A stretch of 64,000 nucleotides of DNA from Jilunia laotingensis (GCF_014385165.1 NZ_JACRTF010000001.1:4622567-4686566); one strand, 5' to 3'; positions 9,694 to 19,402 are shown, counted from the stretch's first letter. Program-made: numbers and translations. Notes: a model not told the origin generated them from the sequence alone.

Positions 9694-10518
9694 CTATGGC
9701 ATTTTAGGAAATTGCTTAAAGTCCGGCTTACGCTTTTCCAGAAACGCATTTTTTCCCTCTTGCGCCTCATCCGTCATATAATAGAGCATAGTAGCATCTC
9801 CTGCCAGTTCCTGAATTCCAGCCTGTCCATCAAGCTCCGCATTAAGTCCGGCTTTTATCATGCGAAGTGCCAGCGGACTAAGTTGCATCATTTCCTCGGC
9901 CCATTGCACATATTCATCTTCAAGTTTATCGAGAGGAACTACTTTATTGACTAATCCCATATCTAATGCTTCCTGTGCATTGTATTTCCGACAGAGAAAC
10001 CATATCTCACGAGCCTTCTTCTGCCCTACTACTCGCGCAAGATAAGATGAACCAAAACCAGCATCAAAACTACCTACACGCGGGCCGGTCTGACCAAAGA
10101 TCGCATTTTCGGATGCAATTGATAAATCACAAACAACATGTAAGACATGACCACCTCCAATGGCAAAACCATTAACGGCTGCAATAACTGGTTTAGGGAT
10201 GCTACGAATTTGTTTTTGAACATCAAGAACACTGAGGCGAGGTACACCGTCCTTACCGATATATCCACCGCGGCCTTTCACATTCTGATCACCACCGCTA
10301 CAAAAAGCTTTATCTCCCGCACCTGTAATAACCACCACATTAATTGCAGCTTCTTCCCGGCAAATACGCATGGCATCACTCATTTCCCCCGTAGTAGTGG
10401 GTGTAAAAGCATTACGATAACGTTCCCGGTTAATTGTTATGCGGGCTATACCATTGTAAAAATCAAAAAGAATATCTTCATATTCCTTGATTGTCTCCCA
10501 TTTTCTTTCTGTTGACAT
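9694..10518 (-). CDS. menB: 1,4-Dihydroxy-2-naphthoyl-CoA synthase
   Basis: The 274-residue product is a crotonase-fold protein with the MenB signatures: [17 protein letters not shown] near 75-90, the oxyanion-hole segment [24 protein letters not shown], and [12 protein letters not shown], which holds the active-site loop of MenB. It closes the second ring of the naphthoquinone. Length matches the family. It is followed by menC after 59 bp and preceded by menD after 54 bp. Confidence 0.95.
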   Translation of the reverse strand: MSTERKWETIKEYEDILFDFYNGIARITINRERYRNAFTPTTTGEMSDAMRICREEAAINVVVITGAGDKAFCSGGDQNVKGRGGYIGKDGVPRLSVLDVQKQIRSIPKPVIAAVNGFAIGGGHVLHVVCDLSIASENAIFGQTGPRVGSFDAGFGSSYLARVVGQKKAREIWFLCRKYNAQEALDMGLVNKVVPLDKLEDEYVQWAEEMMQLSPLALRMIKAGLNAELDGQAGIQELAGDATMLYYMTDEAQEGKNAFLEKRKPDFKQFPKMP

Positions 10519-10572
10519 AATATATAGTGATTAATGATTATGACGAGTAGTTAGTAATTAGATAAATCCCAA

Positions 10573-12258
10573 TTACTTTTCACTCCCTCCCGAATTTTGT
10601 TTTAATTGATGATAATAATCTTTCAGTATCCGGGCATCTTTATTTTTATTTGTGAATACTTCCATCAATACCGGTTGATTCATAGGTTCAGGTTGTGCAA
10701 ACAGTTTCATGGCTTCCAACAGTTGGTTTTCATCTTCAACACATTGATACAAAAAGCCACGTTCTTCTGCCCATCCTTTGGCTGACGTTTTATGAACGGC
10801 TGTAATGAATTTATGTGATGTTCCCGACATCTCCAAGCCCGGAAGAGTATGAAATATTTCACCTCCTCCATTATTTAACAGTAAAATGCGGATATTTGTC
10901 CCTATATTACCATTCCAAAGTGCATTCATATCATAAAAGAAACTCAGATCGCCCATAACCACAAAATTTAGCTTATCCGAAGCCGCTGCATACCCAATAG
11001 CAGTGGACAATGTCCCTTCAATCCCACTTGTTCCGCGGTTGCAACATACTTCAACCGTGGGAGGAACTGAGTAAAGTTGTGCATAGCGAATCGAAGAACT
11101 ATTACCCAGATGAAGCGCACTTTGCTCCGGCAAAGTACGAATCAAAGCTCCAATGGCGGACATTTCCGAATATGCCATTTCCATCTGGGGCAACGCTTTA
11201 CAATAATTTTCCCACATAAGTGGATATTGTGGCGTCTTATTTTCCAACAGAAAAGCAATCTTCTCAAGAAATTCGAAAGGATCCATTTCTATAACTGTCG
11301 TCAACGAGCCATAAAGATCGACTACCTCACCGTCTAATGACACATGCCAATGCTCTTTAGGCGGATGTTGACGGAGATACTTCTTCAAGCGTTTGGAAAC
11401 GACATGCCCACCATAAGTAATCAGTAACTCAGGCATCATCTTCTCCTGCACCTCATCATTCATTGTATAAAGAGCAGCATCAAAGTTCCGTATCGGCAGA
11501 CCTGGAACAGTTTGATTCCCTATATGCTCCGACAACCATGCAAAATGTTTATAAAGAAGCTTGGAATATTTTTTATCAAACAAATAAATAAGATTCATTT
11601 GCCCTACGATAATCATCCGTTTCTGATATTTATTCAGTCTTTCGATTAATTCCTTATAATCTCGGTCATAAACATTCAGTCCTTGATAGCGAGTAATGAC
11701 GCGTACTTCAGGTAAGACTTCAGCAGTAAAGCGAAACAGGGGTTCATTAACCGGTACATTAATATGCACGGGCCCTTTGCCATGATGATGTGTTGCGAGT
11801 AAAGCCTCGTTTATGAGGCGATTACAATACCACTCGTCTTCATCCGTATAAATTTCTGGTAAGTTGACCGACTTCTTCACTAAGGTACCAAAAACACCTG
11901 GTTGGGGCACGGTCTGCCCATCCATTTGTCCGATCCATGCTCCAGGACGATCGGCCGAAATTACCACAAGAGGAACATTCTGATAGAATGCCTCTGCAAC
12001 AGCAGGGTGAAGATTGAGCAAGGCAGTCCCCGAAGTACAACAAACAGCAACCGGTCCTCCTCCATTCAGTGAGAGGCCGATAGCAAAAAAGCCGGCACTC
12101 CGTTCATCCGTCATAGGATAGCATGTGAAAGAAGGATGCGTGGACAAGGTATGCACCAAAGGAATGTTACGGCTTCCTGGACATAATACTATCTTCTTTA
12201 CTCCATGAGCTTCAAGTAAAGCTACTAACTGGAGGATATTTTTTTTATCTGTATACAC
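10573..12258 (-). CDS. menD: SEPHCHC synthase (ThDP-dependent)
   Basis: The 561-residue product has the three-part fold of ThDP enzymes. The N-terminal part includes [13 protein letters not shown] and [11 protein letters not shown] with the cofactor-activating glutamate region, and the C-terminal cofactor site is [14 protein letters not shown] with the downstream [11 protein letters not shown]. These are MenD-specific. It joins 2-oxoglutarate-derived succinic semialdehyde to isochorismate. Length matches E. coli MenD (about 556). It follows menF by 86 bp. Confidence 0.95.
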   Translation of the reverse strand: MYTDKKNILQLVALLEAHGVKKIVLCPGSRNIPLVHTLSTHPSFTCYPMTDERSAGFFAIGLSLNGGGPVAVCCTSGTALLNLHPAVAEAFYQNVPLVVISADRPGAWIGQMDGQTVPQPGVFGTLVKKSVNLPEIYTDEDEWYCNRLINEALLATHHHGKGPVHINVPVNEPLFRFTAEVLPEVRVITRYQGLNVYDRDYKELIERLNKYQKRMIIVGQMNLIYLFDKKYSKLLYKHFAWLSEHIGNQTVPGLPIRNFDAALYTMNDEVQEKMMPELLITYGGHVVSKRLKKYLRQHPPKEHWHVSLDGEVVDLYGSLTTVIEMDPFEFLEKIAFLLENKTPQYPLMWENYCKALPQMEMAYSEMSAIGALIRTLPEQSALHLGNSSSIRYAQLYSVPPTVEVCCNRGTSGIEGTLSTAIGYAAASDKLNFVVMGDLSFFYDMNALWNGNIGTNIRILLLNNGGGEIFHTLPGLEMSGTSHKFITAVHKTSAKGWAEERGFLYQCVEDENQLLEAMKLFAQPEPMNQPVLMEVFTNKNKDARILKDYYHQLKQNSGGSEK

Positions 12259-12344
12259 TTTTATTATTCAATTAAAAGGCAATATATATTTAGAAACGTC
12301 CTTCAAGACAGGAGGTTGATATTGGAATCATCCATTGTCATCGG

Positions 12345-13442
12345 TCAATTCTTAACCATTCTGAGCATCGTCAACATTTTCTTCTCCGTTTCTTGCCATT
12401 CGTCTTCCAAATCGGAAGTAGCAAGCAAACCACCACCGGCATATAAGGTCAACTTACCGGTATCTATATTCATACACCTCAAATTTACGTATAAATCCGT
12501 CTTTTTGTCGGGAGCAATCATACCAACGAAGCCAGAATAATAGCAGCGATCATGTCGCTCGTTTTCCAAAATAAATCGGTAAGCGGCCTCTTTTGGCAAA
12601 CCACAAACGGCAGGTGTAGGATGAAGCAAATCCAACAATGTCCCAAGCCTCTTATTGTCAGGCAGAGAGAACTTGAAATCAGTCTTCAAATGGGATAATG
12701 CACCGGCATAAGCTGGATAAGGCCCCGACTCAATAGGTCGAATTCCAAAAGTCTCCAACTGGTTTCTCACATAAGATGCCACATATTCCTGCTCCTTCCG
12801 GTTCTTATCGTCCCACTCTTGAGGGAGCTGACCATTCTGTAAAGACTGCGTACCGGCAAGGGCAACCGTGTTCCAATCATCTCCCTCTCCGGAAAGGATA
12901 ACTTCCGGAGTGCTACCCAACCAGACTCCTGTATAAGGAGTATAACAGAGATAGACGTAGGAATGAACATATGTAAGAGAAGCCCTAAAAAATACATCTG
13001 CTGGTGAAAAACCGGATTCGATATCAAAGTCTTGACTACGAGAGAGTACCAATTTATCAAATCGTTTCTCTTGCAATGCATTTATAAAAACATCAAAGTT
13101 GGCAGAATAGTTAGCTGTAGGTGACGTCTGTAATTCAGACGAATGCATATCGAGATGCTTATCCCTATCAAACTCTACTTCAACTTCGATATCAGGCTTT
13201 ATAAGCACAAGCGGACACTGTCTGTTTATCTTGAAAGGGGCAATCACAAAACCTTCTTTCCCGTTCAACTCTTCTATATCATAGAACAGACGAACGCTCC
13301 CTTCCGATTGTATCGCCAAGTTTACCACCGGACTTCCGGGAAGGTGAAAGATGGCAAATGATATTCCACGTCTTATAAACCCATTTATTTCAGCAAGAAG
13401 ATCAACGCTGCCCTCACGCAATTTCCGCTCAATACCGTTCAT
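12345..13442 (-). CDS. menF: Isochorismate synthase
   Basis: The 365-residue product is a chorismate-binding enzyme with the conserved C-terminal active-site motifs VALAGTQ, LLHPTPAVCGLPK and YYSGFVG. Chorismate is turned into isochorismate, the entry step of menaquinone synthesis, which fits its place ahead of menD. It is shorter than E. coli MenF (about 430), mostly at the N-terminus. Its start overlaps the stop of the upstream fusion gene by 4 bp, so the two are probably translationally coupled. Confidence 0.92.
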   Translation of the reverse strand: MNGIERKLREGSVDLLAEINGFIRRGISFAIFHLPGSPVVNLAIQSEGSVRLFYDIEELNGKEGFVIAPFKINRQCPLVLIKPDIEVEVEFDRDKHLDMHSSELQTSPTANYSANFDVFINALQEKRFDKLVLSRSQDFDIESGFSPADVFFRASLTYVHSYVYLCYTPYTGVWLGSTPEVILSGEGDDWNTVALAGTQSLQNGQLPQEWDDKNRKEQEYVASYVRNQLETFGIRPIESGPYPAYAGALSHLKTDFKFSLPDNKRLGTLLDLLHPTPAVCGLPKEAAYRFILENERHDRCYYSGFVGMIAPDKKTDLYVNLRCMNIDTGKLTLYAGGGLLATSDLEDEWQETEKKMLTMLRMVKN

Positions 13443-14671
13443 CCCTTCTTTAAAATGCTATTAACAACCCGTACCGAAGATACCAGTTTTGCAGTAGACG
13501 TGAATACGTCTACATTCCACACATGAGAAGAACGACCTTTGTGTACGATTGTTCCTACAGCCCGCACCGTATCTCCTTCATGGGCAGAAGATATATGGTT
13601 ACCACTCACCTGCATACCGACTACAATCTCATCCGGTTTACATAACATCATCGAGCCCAATCCGGCTACTGTTTCCGCCAATGCCAATGTAGCTCCCCCA
13701 TGCAAAATTCCAAAAGGTTGCCGGGTGCGTTCATCTACGGGCATCGTAGCTTCCACTCTATCTTCAGATGCATATGTATATTGGATGCCAAGATTACCCA
13801 TTAAAGCATGTCGTGCCCGCTGATTCAATTGTTCCAGTGGAACTTCTGCAGGACGAATGGCAGCAAGAATAGTCTTCTCTACCGCTTCGGCAACGCCATC
13901 TTCATCATTGGATGCAGTAATACGGTCAGCACATACTTTTACGGAATCCTGTGCGTTACCCATAGCAATCCCCAAACCAGCCGATTGAATCATAGAGACG
14001 TCACAAACTCCGTCACCAATGGCAATAACTTCTTCAGGCTTTATTTCCAGTTTTTCAAGTAAAGCTCCTAAAGTATTGGATTTATCAATGGAACAGGGCA
14101 CAACTTCCAAAAAATAAGGTTCCGAACGGAATATATCAAGAGCGCCGTTCAACCTTCTGCGCCAATGGTCTTCAAGACTGATAAGAGCCTCCTCGTCGTC
14201 ACTGACCAGCATACACTTACAAGGAGCAAAATCTATGGCAATCGAAAATTCGGTTTCCGGTATAATCTTTAGATTATTAAGCAATGCCTCCTGGCGTATA
14301 TGTTCGTTGTCAGGAGAATTGGTAATGATCATATCATCGTGGTAAGTGAAGATATCAAACCCACTTTTACGGGCTTTCTTCTCCAAATAGGGTATCATTT
14401 CAGGGTTTATTCTACGCTCGAACAAGATTTCTCCATTCTGCGCATTGATTATCTGTCCACCATTATATGACAAGATGTATCCTCCGTAATTTCCCAGTTC
14501 CAGTGTTTTGGCAATAGACATGAGGCCATACGTGGGTCTGCCGGAAGCCAAAACGATTCGCACACCCATTTGTTGTACCTTTAGCAAAGCAGCTAATGTA
14601 CGTTTACTGATTTCTTTTTCGCTATTAAGCAATGTCCCGTCTACATCAAGAACTAATAATTTATACTTCAT
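13439..14671 (-). CDS. HAD-IIB (Cof-type) phosphatase fused to a hotdog thioesterase, probable DHNA-CoA hydrolase
   Basis: Residues 1 to about 270 form a Cof-type HAD hydrolase with the nucleophile motif LDVDGT (D9, D11) and the late motif GDGVCD, in which Cys replaces the usual Asn of GDxxND. Residues from about 285 form a PaaI/EntH-type hotdog thioesterase with HGGATLALAE (H324, catalytic-type E333). It is the first gene of the men operon. The pathway needs a DHNA-CoA thioesterase between MenB and MenA, and the E. coli enzyme for this step (MenI/YdiI) is a hotdog protein with the same motif, so I infer that role for the C-terminal domain. The phosphatase half has no obvious job in the pathway. 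Confidence 0.85.
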   Translation of the reverse strand: MKYKLLVLDVDGTLLNSEKEISKRTLAALLKVQQMGVRIVLASGRPTYGLMSIAKTLELGNYGGYILSYNGGQIINAQNGEILFERRINPEMIPYLEKKARKSGFDIFTYHDDMIITNSPDNEHIRQEALLNNLKIIPETEFSIAIDFAPCKCMLVSDDEEALISLEDHWRRRLNGALDIFRSEPYFLEVVPCSIDKSNTLGALLEKLEIKPEEVIAIGDGVCDVSMIQSAGLGIAMGNAQDSVKVCADRITASNDEDGVAEAVEKTILAAIRPAEVPLEQLNQRARHALMGNLGIQYTYASEDRVEATMPVDERTRQPFGILHGGATLALAETVAGLGSMMLCKPDEIVVGMQVSGNHISSAHEGDTVRAVGTIVHKGRSSHVWNVDVFTSTAKLVSSVRVVNSILKKG

Positions 14672-14698
14672 GACTTATTGGTTTTGAGATTCTGACAA

Positions 14699-14706
14699 CA
14701 AAGGTA
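14699..14706 (-). promoter_or_regulatory. -7 box of the menaquinone operon promoter
   Basis: The minus strand reads TACCTTTG, an exact TAnnTTTG match, 27 bp before the start codon at 14671. The six genes that follow are close together without a visible internal terminator, so this is the likely operon promoter. The -33 region is A/T-rich and not distinct. Confidence 0.55.
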
Positions 14707-14821
14707 GGATTATTAAATTAAAAATTAAATAATGAGAAATGAAAATTGAACGGGAAAGATAAAAGAAACCAAAAACAAGTTTTCCCAAAACAAGGATACG
14801 GATACTTGAAAAGCTTCTACA

Positions 14822-14866
14822 ACAAAAAATCACCTTTACTACAGCAATGACTGTAGCAAAGGCGAT
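14822..14866 (-). terminator. Rho-independent terminator after the GH92 gene
   Basis: A 17-bp stem with two mismatches (arms about 14829-14845 and 14850-14866, loop about 4-6 nt) is followed in minus direction by a T run. It lies 57 bp behind the GH92 stop and stops transcription before the men operon promoter. Confidence 0.8.
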
Positions 14867-14922
14867 TCTATAAATCCAAGGCTTTTAAGATAGCCTTATT
14901 CTCATATATTAATCATCTGTCT

Positions 14923-17187
14923 TTAATTTATGACAGGAGTGTTACCCATTGTCAACTCAAGTGTACCACCATTAACAATATCCTGATGGGTAAAGAAAGG
15001 TTTTTCTAAAGGTTTTCCATTCATTGACATTGACTGGATGTATTTATTCTCACGACTGTTGTTATGGGCTATGACAGTAAATTTCTTTCCATCCTTCAAA
15101 TTGACAGTTGCTTTATTGAAAAGAGGACGGCCAATAGAATAGACAGGTTTTCCGGGACATACCTGATAGAATCCCATTGTATTAAGGACATACCATGCCG
15201 ACATCTGTCCACAATCCTCATTACCGGACAGTCCGTTAGGATCATTAAAATAAAGTGTATTAAGCACGCTGTCAACAAGTTCCTGCGTTTTATAAGGCTG
15301 ATCAACGTAATTATACATATGGATAACATGATGGCTCGGTTCATTGCCATGCGCATACTGACCTATCAAACCGGAAATATCGGCAGATGTCATTTCTCCC
15401 TCCAATGCCGAATCCGCCGTGAACAGAGAGTCCAGTTTATTAACGAAACCTTCGCGGCCTCCCATCAACTCAACCAATCCATCTATCTGATGAGGAACAA
15501 ACCAAGTCCATTGCCAAGCGGTTCCTTCGCAATAATCATCGTTACGATGAGTAGAAGAACGTGGATTAAACGGTGTACGCCAATTACCATTGCTGTCCAG
15601 TCCACGCATGAAACGAGTAGACGGATCAAAATAGGTCTTATAGCCTTCGGCAAACTTAGCATATTTTTCATGATTGGCAGCATCGCCCAAGCTTTCGGCA
15701 AAAACAGATATGCACCAGTCATTGTATGCATACTCCAATGCTTTCGCAACCGCCTCATTATCCTTGTCACAAGGGACATAACCTATCTTATTCTTCCAGT
15801 ATTTAGCCTGTGGCATAAGATGCGGCAGTACTAACGGTGGACATTTGATACCGGTAGTATCATATTCCGCAATGCGCAAACAAGCTTTATAGGCTTCGTC
15901 CACATCAAAATTACGATAGCCCTTCATATAAGCATCAACGATAACGGGAACCGCATGATAACCGATCATCGTACCAGTATAATTCCCGGCTAGCTCCCAC
16001 ATAGGATATACACCGCCTTCACGTTGCTTTTGAACCAATGAACGGATAAATGCTTCATTGAGTTCCGGATCGATAATCGTCATCAAAGGATGATAAGCGC
16101 GGAAAGTATCCCAAAGAGAAAATACAGTATACATTGGTTCTTCAGCTTTCCCCTGATGTGGTTTCAAATCCATGCCGAGATAACGACCATCTACATCCGT
16201 AAAGAGATTAGGTTGTACACCGGTATGATATAGGGCTGTATAGAACATTGTTTTCTGATCTTTATTGTCTGTATCGATATCTATCTTCGATAAATATTGA
16301 TTCCATGACTTGCGGGCAGCACTGCGTACTCCGTCAAAGTCCCATTCAGGAATTTCCGCTTCTACATTCTTGCGCGCTCCATCAATATCCACCGCAGAAA
16401 CTCCGACTTTTACAAATATCTCCTCACCGGCTTTTGTATTGAAATGCAACAGCACCTTAGCCGTAGGTAGCAACTCGCCTCCTTCGTCAAGAGCCATCGA
16501 ATCAGTCACCATGGTATACGTAAACGGTTTTGAGAATTTCGCATAGAAATTAATATATTGGTCGAACGCCCAATATACAGTCTTTTTCCGTCCGCAGATT
16601 TCAGTATCACTAATCACTTTCAGTTCCATCTCCTGGTTTTCCTGGCGTTGTAAACTATAGTCCAAGTCAAGGATAAATCCGGCTTCTGTAGATTCCGGGA
16701 AAGTGTAACGATGAATGGCAGCACGTTTTGTCGCCGTAAGCTCCGCTTTCACGTTGTAACGGTCAAGCAACACAGAATAATATCCCGGTTGGGCAACTTC
16801 ATTTTTGTGAGAAAACGGAGAAGCATATGCCATCTGCTGACTCTCCGACCCCATCGAATGGTAATCCTGCTTTCCAACCGTGGGCATCAGTAAAACATCA
16901 CCGTAGTCACCACATCCGGTTCCATTGAGATGTGTGTGCGAAAAACCATTAATGGTAGAATCATCATAATAATAACCCGAGCAGGCATCCCATTGATAAA
17001 TGCGGGTGTCAGGACTGGGTTGTATCATTCCGTTAGGTACCACTGCGCCCGGATAAGTATGTCCGTGTCCTCCGGTACCGATAAATGGATTCACATAATC
17101 TGTGTAATCTTGTGGTGTGGATGACTGGGTACATGCAACCGTTCCCAGTATTAAAGTGCATCCGAGAAGTGCAGAAAATAATTTCAT
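14923..17187 (-). CDS. GH92 alpha-1,2-mannosidase, lipoprotein
   Basis: The 754-residue product begins with a lipoprotein signal (GTVAC, Cys19). The N-terminal beta domain starts with YVNPFIGTGGHGHTYPGAVVPNG, and the (alpha/alpha)6 catalytic domain holds the family landmarks WELAGNYTGTMIGYH, GNEPSHH and GNEDCGQMSAWYV. GH92 enzymes are calcium-dependent exo-mannosidases acting on N-glycan or yeast mannan chains. Length matches. It is alone on its transcript between two terminators, so it is probably expressed apart from the susCD locus. Whether it faces the outside or the periplasm cannot be told from the sequence. Confidence 0.95.
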   Translation of the reverse strand: MKLFSALLGCTLILGTVACTQSSTPQDYTDYVNPFIGTGGHGHTYPGAVVPNGMIQPSPDTRIYQWDACSGYYYDDSTINGFSHTHLNGTGCGDYGDVLLMPTVGKQDYHSMGSESQQMAYASPFSHKNEVAQPGYYSVLLDRYNVKAELTATKRAAIHRYTFPESTEAGFILDLDYSLQRQENQEMELKVISDTEICGRKKTVYWAFDQYINFYAKFSKPFTYTMVTDSMALDEGGELLPTAKVLLHFNTKAGEEIFVKVGVSAVDIDGARKNVEAEIPEWDFDGVRSAARKSWNQYLSKIDIDTDNKDQKTMFYTALYHTGVQPNLFTDVDGRYLGMDLKPHQGKAEEPMYTVFSLWDTFRAYHPLMTIIDPELNEAFIRSLVQKQREGGVYPMWELAGNYTGTMIGYHAVPVIVDAYMKGYRNFDVDEAYKACLRIAEYDTTGIKCPPLVLPHLMPQAKYWKNKIGYVPCDKDNEAVAKALEYAYNDWCISVFAESLGDAANHEKYAKFAEGYKTYFDPSTRFMRGLDSNGNWRTPFNPRSSTHRNDDYCEGTAWQWTWFVPHQIDGLVELMGGREGFVNKLDSLFTADSALEGEMTSADISGLIGQYAHGNEPSHHVIHMYNYVDQPYKTQELVDSVLNTLYFNDPNGLSGNEDCGQMSAWYVLNTMGFYQVCPGKPVYSIGRPLFNKATVNLKDGKKFTVIAHNNSRENKYIQSMSMNGKPLEKPFFTHQDIVNGGTLELTMGNTPVIN

Positions 17188-17298
17188 AAGCGTTTGTTAT
17201 TTGAAATGTTCCAATACATATTAGTTCTAAAGAAGACAAAAGTGTGACCTCTGAATATAATACAACCGAAACAAAAAAAACACTAACGCCACGGTACA

Positions 17299-17306
17299 CA
17301 AAAGTA
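17299..17306 (-). promoter_or_regulatory. Possible -7 box for the GH92 gene
   Basis: The minus strand reads TACTTTTG (TAnnTTTG). The leader to the start at 17187 would be about 110 nt, longer than usual, and no -33 box stands out. Confidence 0.3.
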
Positions 17307-17325
17307 GCAGAAAAATGGCAATAAG

Positions 17326-17691
17326 CTATTTATCTTTGAGATGCGCCTGTAGATAATGTTGTAAAATGAGAGCATGATTATGCAACGGTTCTTTGGAAGC
17401 ATACAACAAAGTAACAGTTTTCTGCCCGGATATCCGATCCATAAATGCTGCTACTGCCGGAGAATTTTCCAACTCTTTCTCATATAATGCTGCGAATTCA
17501 TTCCAATGCCCGACAAAATCTTCATGAAACCATTTCCTCAGTTCAGGCGAGGGAGTGATATCTTTCTCCCAAGAATCGTATTTCAAATACTCTTTTTTCA
17601 TTCCACGTGGCCAAAGGCGATCCACAAGGACACGATAACCATCCGTAGCAGACGGATCTTCATAGACTCTTTTTATTTTAACAACTGTCAT
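17326..17691 (-). CDS. DUF488 family protein
   Basis: The 121-residue product (start MTVVKIKRVYE at 17691) matches the small DUF488 proteins, with RVLVDRLWPRGMKKE near the N-terminus, then WFHEDFVGHWNEF and a C-terminal VTLLYASKEPLHNHA segment. The family is widespread in bacteria and its biochemical role is not established. I chose the internal Met because the first 13 residues of the longer frame to 17730 are not like the family and the family normally starts near IKRVY. Confidence 0.8.
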   Translation of the reverse strand: MTVVKIKRVYEDPSATDGYRVLVDRLWPRGMKKEYLKYDSWEKDITPSPELRKWFHEDFVGHWNEFAALYEKELENSPAVAAFMDRISGQKTVTLLYASKEPLHNHALILQHYLQAHLKDK

Positions 17692-18456
17692 AAGCTTATT
17701 ACTTAATACATAATCAGAGAACCGGCACACAACGGAATAGTTCTCAGTTATAACAAATAAAAGGGTAGTTTTTAATTACCGGCTGATTCATTTTGACACA
17801 TTGTTTTTCTAATATGAAATAAACAGCGTTATTCTGGCCAACGATAAGTACCAGCAGAAAAAACGCAGTGTAGGGCAATTTGAATTATTCATTTTGTCAC
17901 AATAATGATAAAATGGACTACTGTACGCACAGATTAGTTCAAATTCTCTTTCCACATAATAGATAATATAGACCTGCTATTCGCAATATATCACTTACAA
18001 AAGCTTCGCAAGATGAGACGAAATAGAATAATAACAAGAAGAAAAGGATGCCTTTTCCGTTAAATTTCACTTCGATTTATTGGTTATTGATATTTCATCT
18101 GCTAGAAATAGTTACTTTATCTGTTGATTATTAATATTTCATATGTTGGAAATGGTACTTTCATCTGATGAAAATGGTAGTTTGATCCACCAACCAAGGT
18201 TATTTTATATGTTTTTGAGCTATATTTTTCCCTTTTCAACACCCAAAGCCACCTTCTTAGTTGCTATTTAGGGAATTTCATAAAGATGATTGGTCAGTAA
18301 TAAAAGAGAAACGGAAACATATTGTCAGTAAAACAGAAGTTTTACTATGATTATTCACATCAACAGACCTATCTCTCCTGAAATCAAATAAGGTTCTACT
18401 TTCCCGATAACGAGCGAAAGCAAAACCTTATGACTTATGAAAAACAAACAAAAAAG
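17692..18456. other. Gene-free stretch between DUF488 and tRNA-Ser(GGA)
   Basis: I see no plausible reading frame of useful length. It is A/T-rich. It holds the palindromic repeat array at 18093-18202, a small hairpin near 18047-18063 (AAAAGG/CCTTTT), a separated 8-bp inverted repeat near 18387-18432, and T-rich sequence on the minus strand next to the tRNA (about 18440-18455) that probably ends its transcript. Confidence 0.6.
18093..18202. repeat. Five degenerate 22-bp tandem units, each with a small palindrome
   Basis: Units start at about 18093, 18116, 18137, 18159 and 18181. The best unit begins TTTCATCTGATGAAAATGG, whose first 15 bases are a perfect palindrome (TTTCATC-T-GATGAAA); units 1 and 3 keep most of it, and units 2 and 5 are decayed. 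The period is close to two helical turns. No coding frame crosses it. Confidence 0.6.
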
Positions 18457-18544
18457 CGGAGAGAACGAGATTCGAACTCGTGATACCCTTTAGGGGTATA
18501 CACGCTTTCCAGGCGTGCCTCTTCAACCACTCGAGCACCTCTCC
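18457..18544 (-). tRNA. tRNA-Ser (anticodon GGA)
   Basis: The minus strand folds as an 88-nt class II tRNA: acceptor GGAGAGG paired with the 3' end, D arm, anticodon loop CTGGAAA giving GGA, a long variable arm (about 17 nt with TACCC/GGGTA) and the T loop GTTCGAATC. CCA is not encoded. The 3' end is close to the NBU2 core but does not match it fully. Confidence 0.95.
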
Positions 18545-18751
18545 TTTTTACTTCAGGAAAACTTCCACAATTCAATGACAATATTCACTATTTAAACTTG
18601 CAAATCGCTTTCCGGGGTGCAAATATAGATAAAATGACTATGCCATCCAAAATAAATTATAAAAATTGAAAGACAATATTTCCTTCACTGCCAAAGAATA
18701 GCTAGTAAATATCTCTTAAACTACAAATTACTGAAAGAAAAAATGTATTAA

Positions 18752-18865
18752 AAGGCAAAACCGGAGATACGCACCGATACACTCAAAAGCGTAGCCACCG
18801 ATGCAGACACAACCATAGCAAGTGGAGTGGGTTCTCTTTTCGGGAGTGAAAAGCTGAAAGAATGA
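18752..18865 (+). pseudogene. Relic of a MOBV mobilization gene
   Basis: The frame 18752-18865 reads as an internal piece of a Mob protein. Its segment EIRTD followed by ASGVGSLFGS.KLKE matches residues about 263-298 of the intact relaxase at 26088, and the DNA is clearly alike over about 110 bp. A stop codon (18749-18751) lies just before it and TGA at 18863 ends it. It lies outside the present element, on the chromosomal side of its left end, so it must come from an earlier element at the same tRNA cluster. Confidence 0.7.
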
Positions 18866-19096
18866 GCCGTTTATGGAATCGCGTATGCCGTTCTGGAAGA
18901 AGGGCGTGGGCAACATAAGGTTTATTGTTTTGGAATTTCAAAAGACAATGGTGTGTTGCCATCAAAATCAGAACAGAAGTTGTATAATATTGCAGTCATT
19001 GATTTGGACGGGATTGGCCACAGCAACATGTATAAAAACGGAACATCGGAACAGCACGGCAGGATGAATCAATACGTTTATGATTTCATAAAATAA
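18866..19096 (+). pseudogene. Open 3' remnant of an unrecognised gene, in frame with the Mob relic
   Basis: After the TGA at 18863 the same frame stays open for 76 codons to TAA at 19096. It reads like real protein (for example YCFGISKDNG and LYNIAVIDLDGIGHSN) but has no proper start. I do not recognise the family. It is either the tail of another gene of the older element, joined by deletion, or a chance frame. Confidence 0.35.
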
Positions 19097-19149
19097 TTGG
19101 AAATGGTAAAAACACCCGAGCGATTCTACATTGTTCGGTGGTTTTCTTA

Positions 19150-19198
19150 AATAAAACAAAACGCCCAACTTTACATTCTTGGATGTAAAATTGGGCGT
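19150..19198 (-). terminator. Original terminator of tRNA-Ser(UGA), now displaced by the element
   Basis: A 16-bp stem with one mismatch (19161-19176 and 19183-19198, 6-nt loop) is followed in minus direction by TTTGTTTTATTT. It lies directly beyond the left core copy, where the sequence downstream of the tRNA gene should be after insertion. The right end of the element carries a similar terminator (30371-30415). Confidence 0.75.
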
Positions 19199-19232
19199 TA
19201 ACTCTATAAAATATTGATTTTCAATACTTATT

Positions 19233-19245
19233 GCGGAGAGACAGG
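19233..19245. repeat. attL core of the NBU2-type element
   Basis: GCGGAGAGACAGG, identical to 30449-30461; the identity extends two bases outward (TT). The tRNA similarity fades into the element after this point (CTCTCGAACC in place of the tRNA T arm). Confidence 0.9.
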
Positions 19246-19346
19246 CTCTCGAACCTATACATTCAAGAAATATCATAAAATTGCAAATTACTGATAATCA
19301 CACACAATTTGGAATACATAGTAAATCTAAATCTTTCTGAATATCT

Positions 19347-19377
19347 TTTGCTATTCCAAATATTGGGTGTATATTTG
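19347..19377 (+). promoter_or_regulatory. Integrase promoter
   Basis: TTTG at 19347-19350 and TATATTTG at 19370-19377 with a 19-bp spacer match the Bacteroides consensus. The start codon at 19405 follows after 27 bp, which supports that start over the longer frame. Confidence 0.65.
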
Positions 19378-19402
19378 GGTGTAGAATTTCAAACGCACCC
19401 AA
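19363..19402. repeat. TTGGGTGTA repeats over the integrase promoter, possible arm-type or operator sites
   Basis: TTGGGTGTA occurs at 19363-19371 and 19375-19383, 12 bp apart on the same face, and an inverted partial copy (GCACCCAA) lies at 19395-19402. They cover the -7 box. The same nonamer appears at 30395-30403 near the other element end. They could bind integrase or an autorepressor. Confidence 0.4.

Noticed and set aside
15064..15834. 256-codon frame opposite the GH92 gene
   Set aside because: Shadow of a well-supported enzyme gene.
18093..18202. CRISPR array
   Set aside because: The units touch each other without spacers and no cas gene is near.
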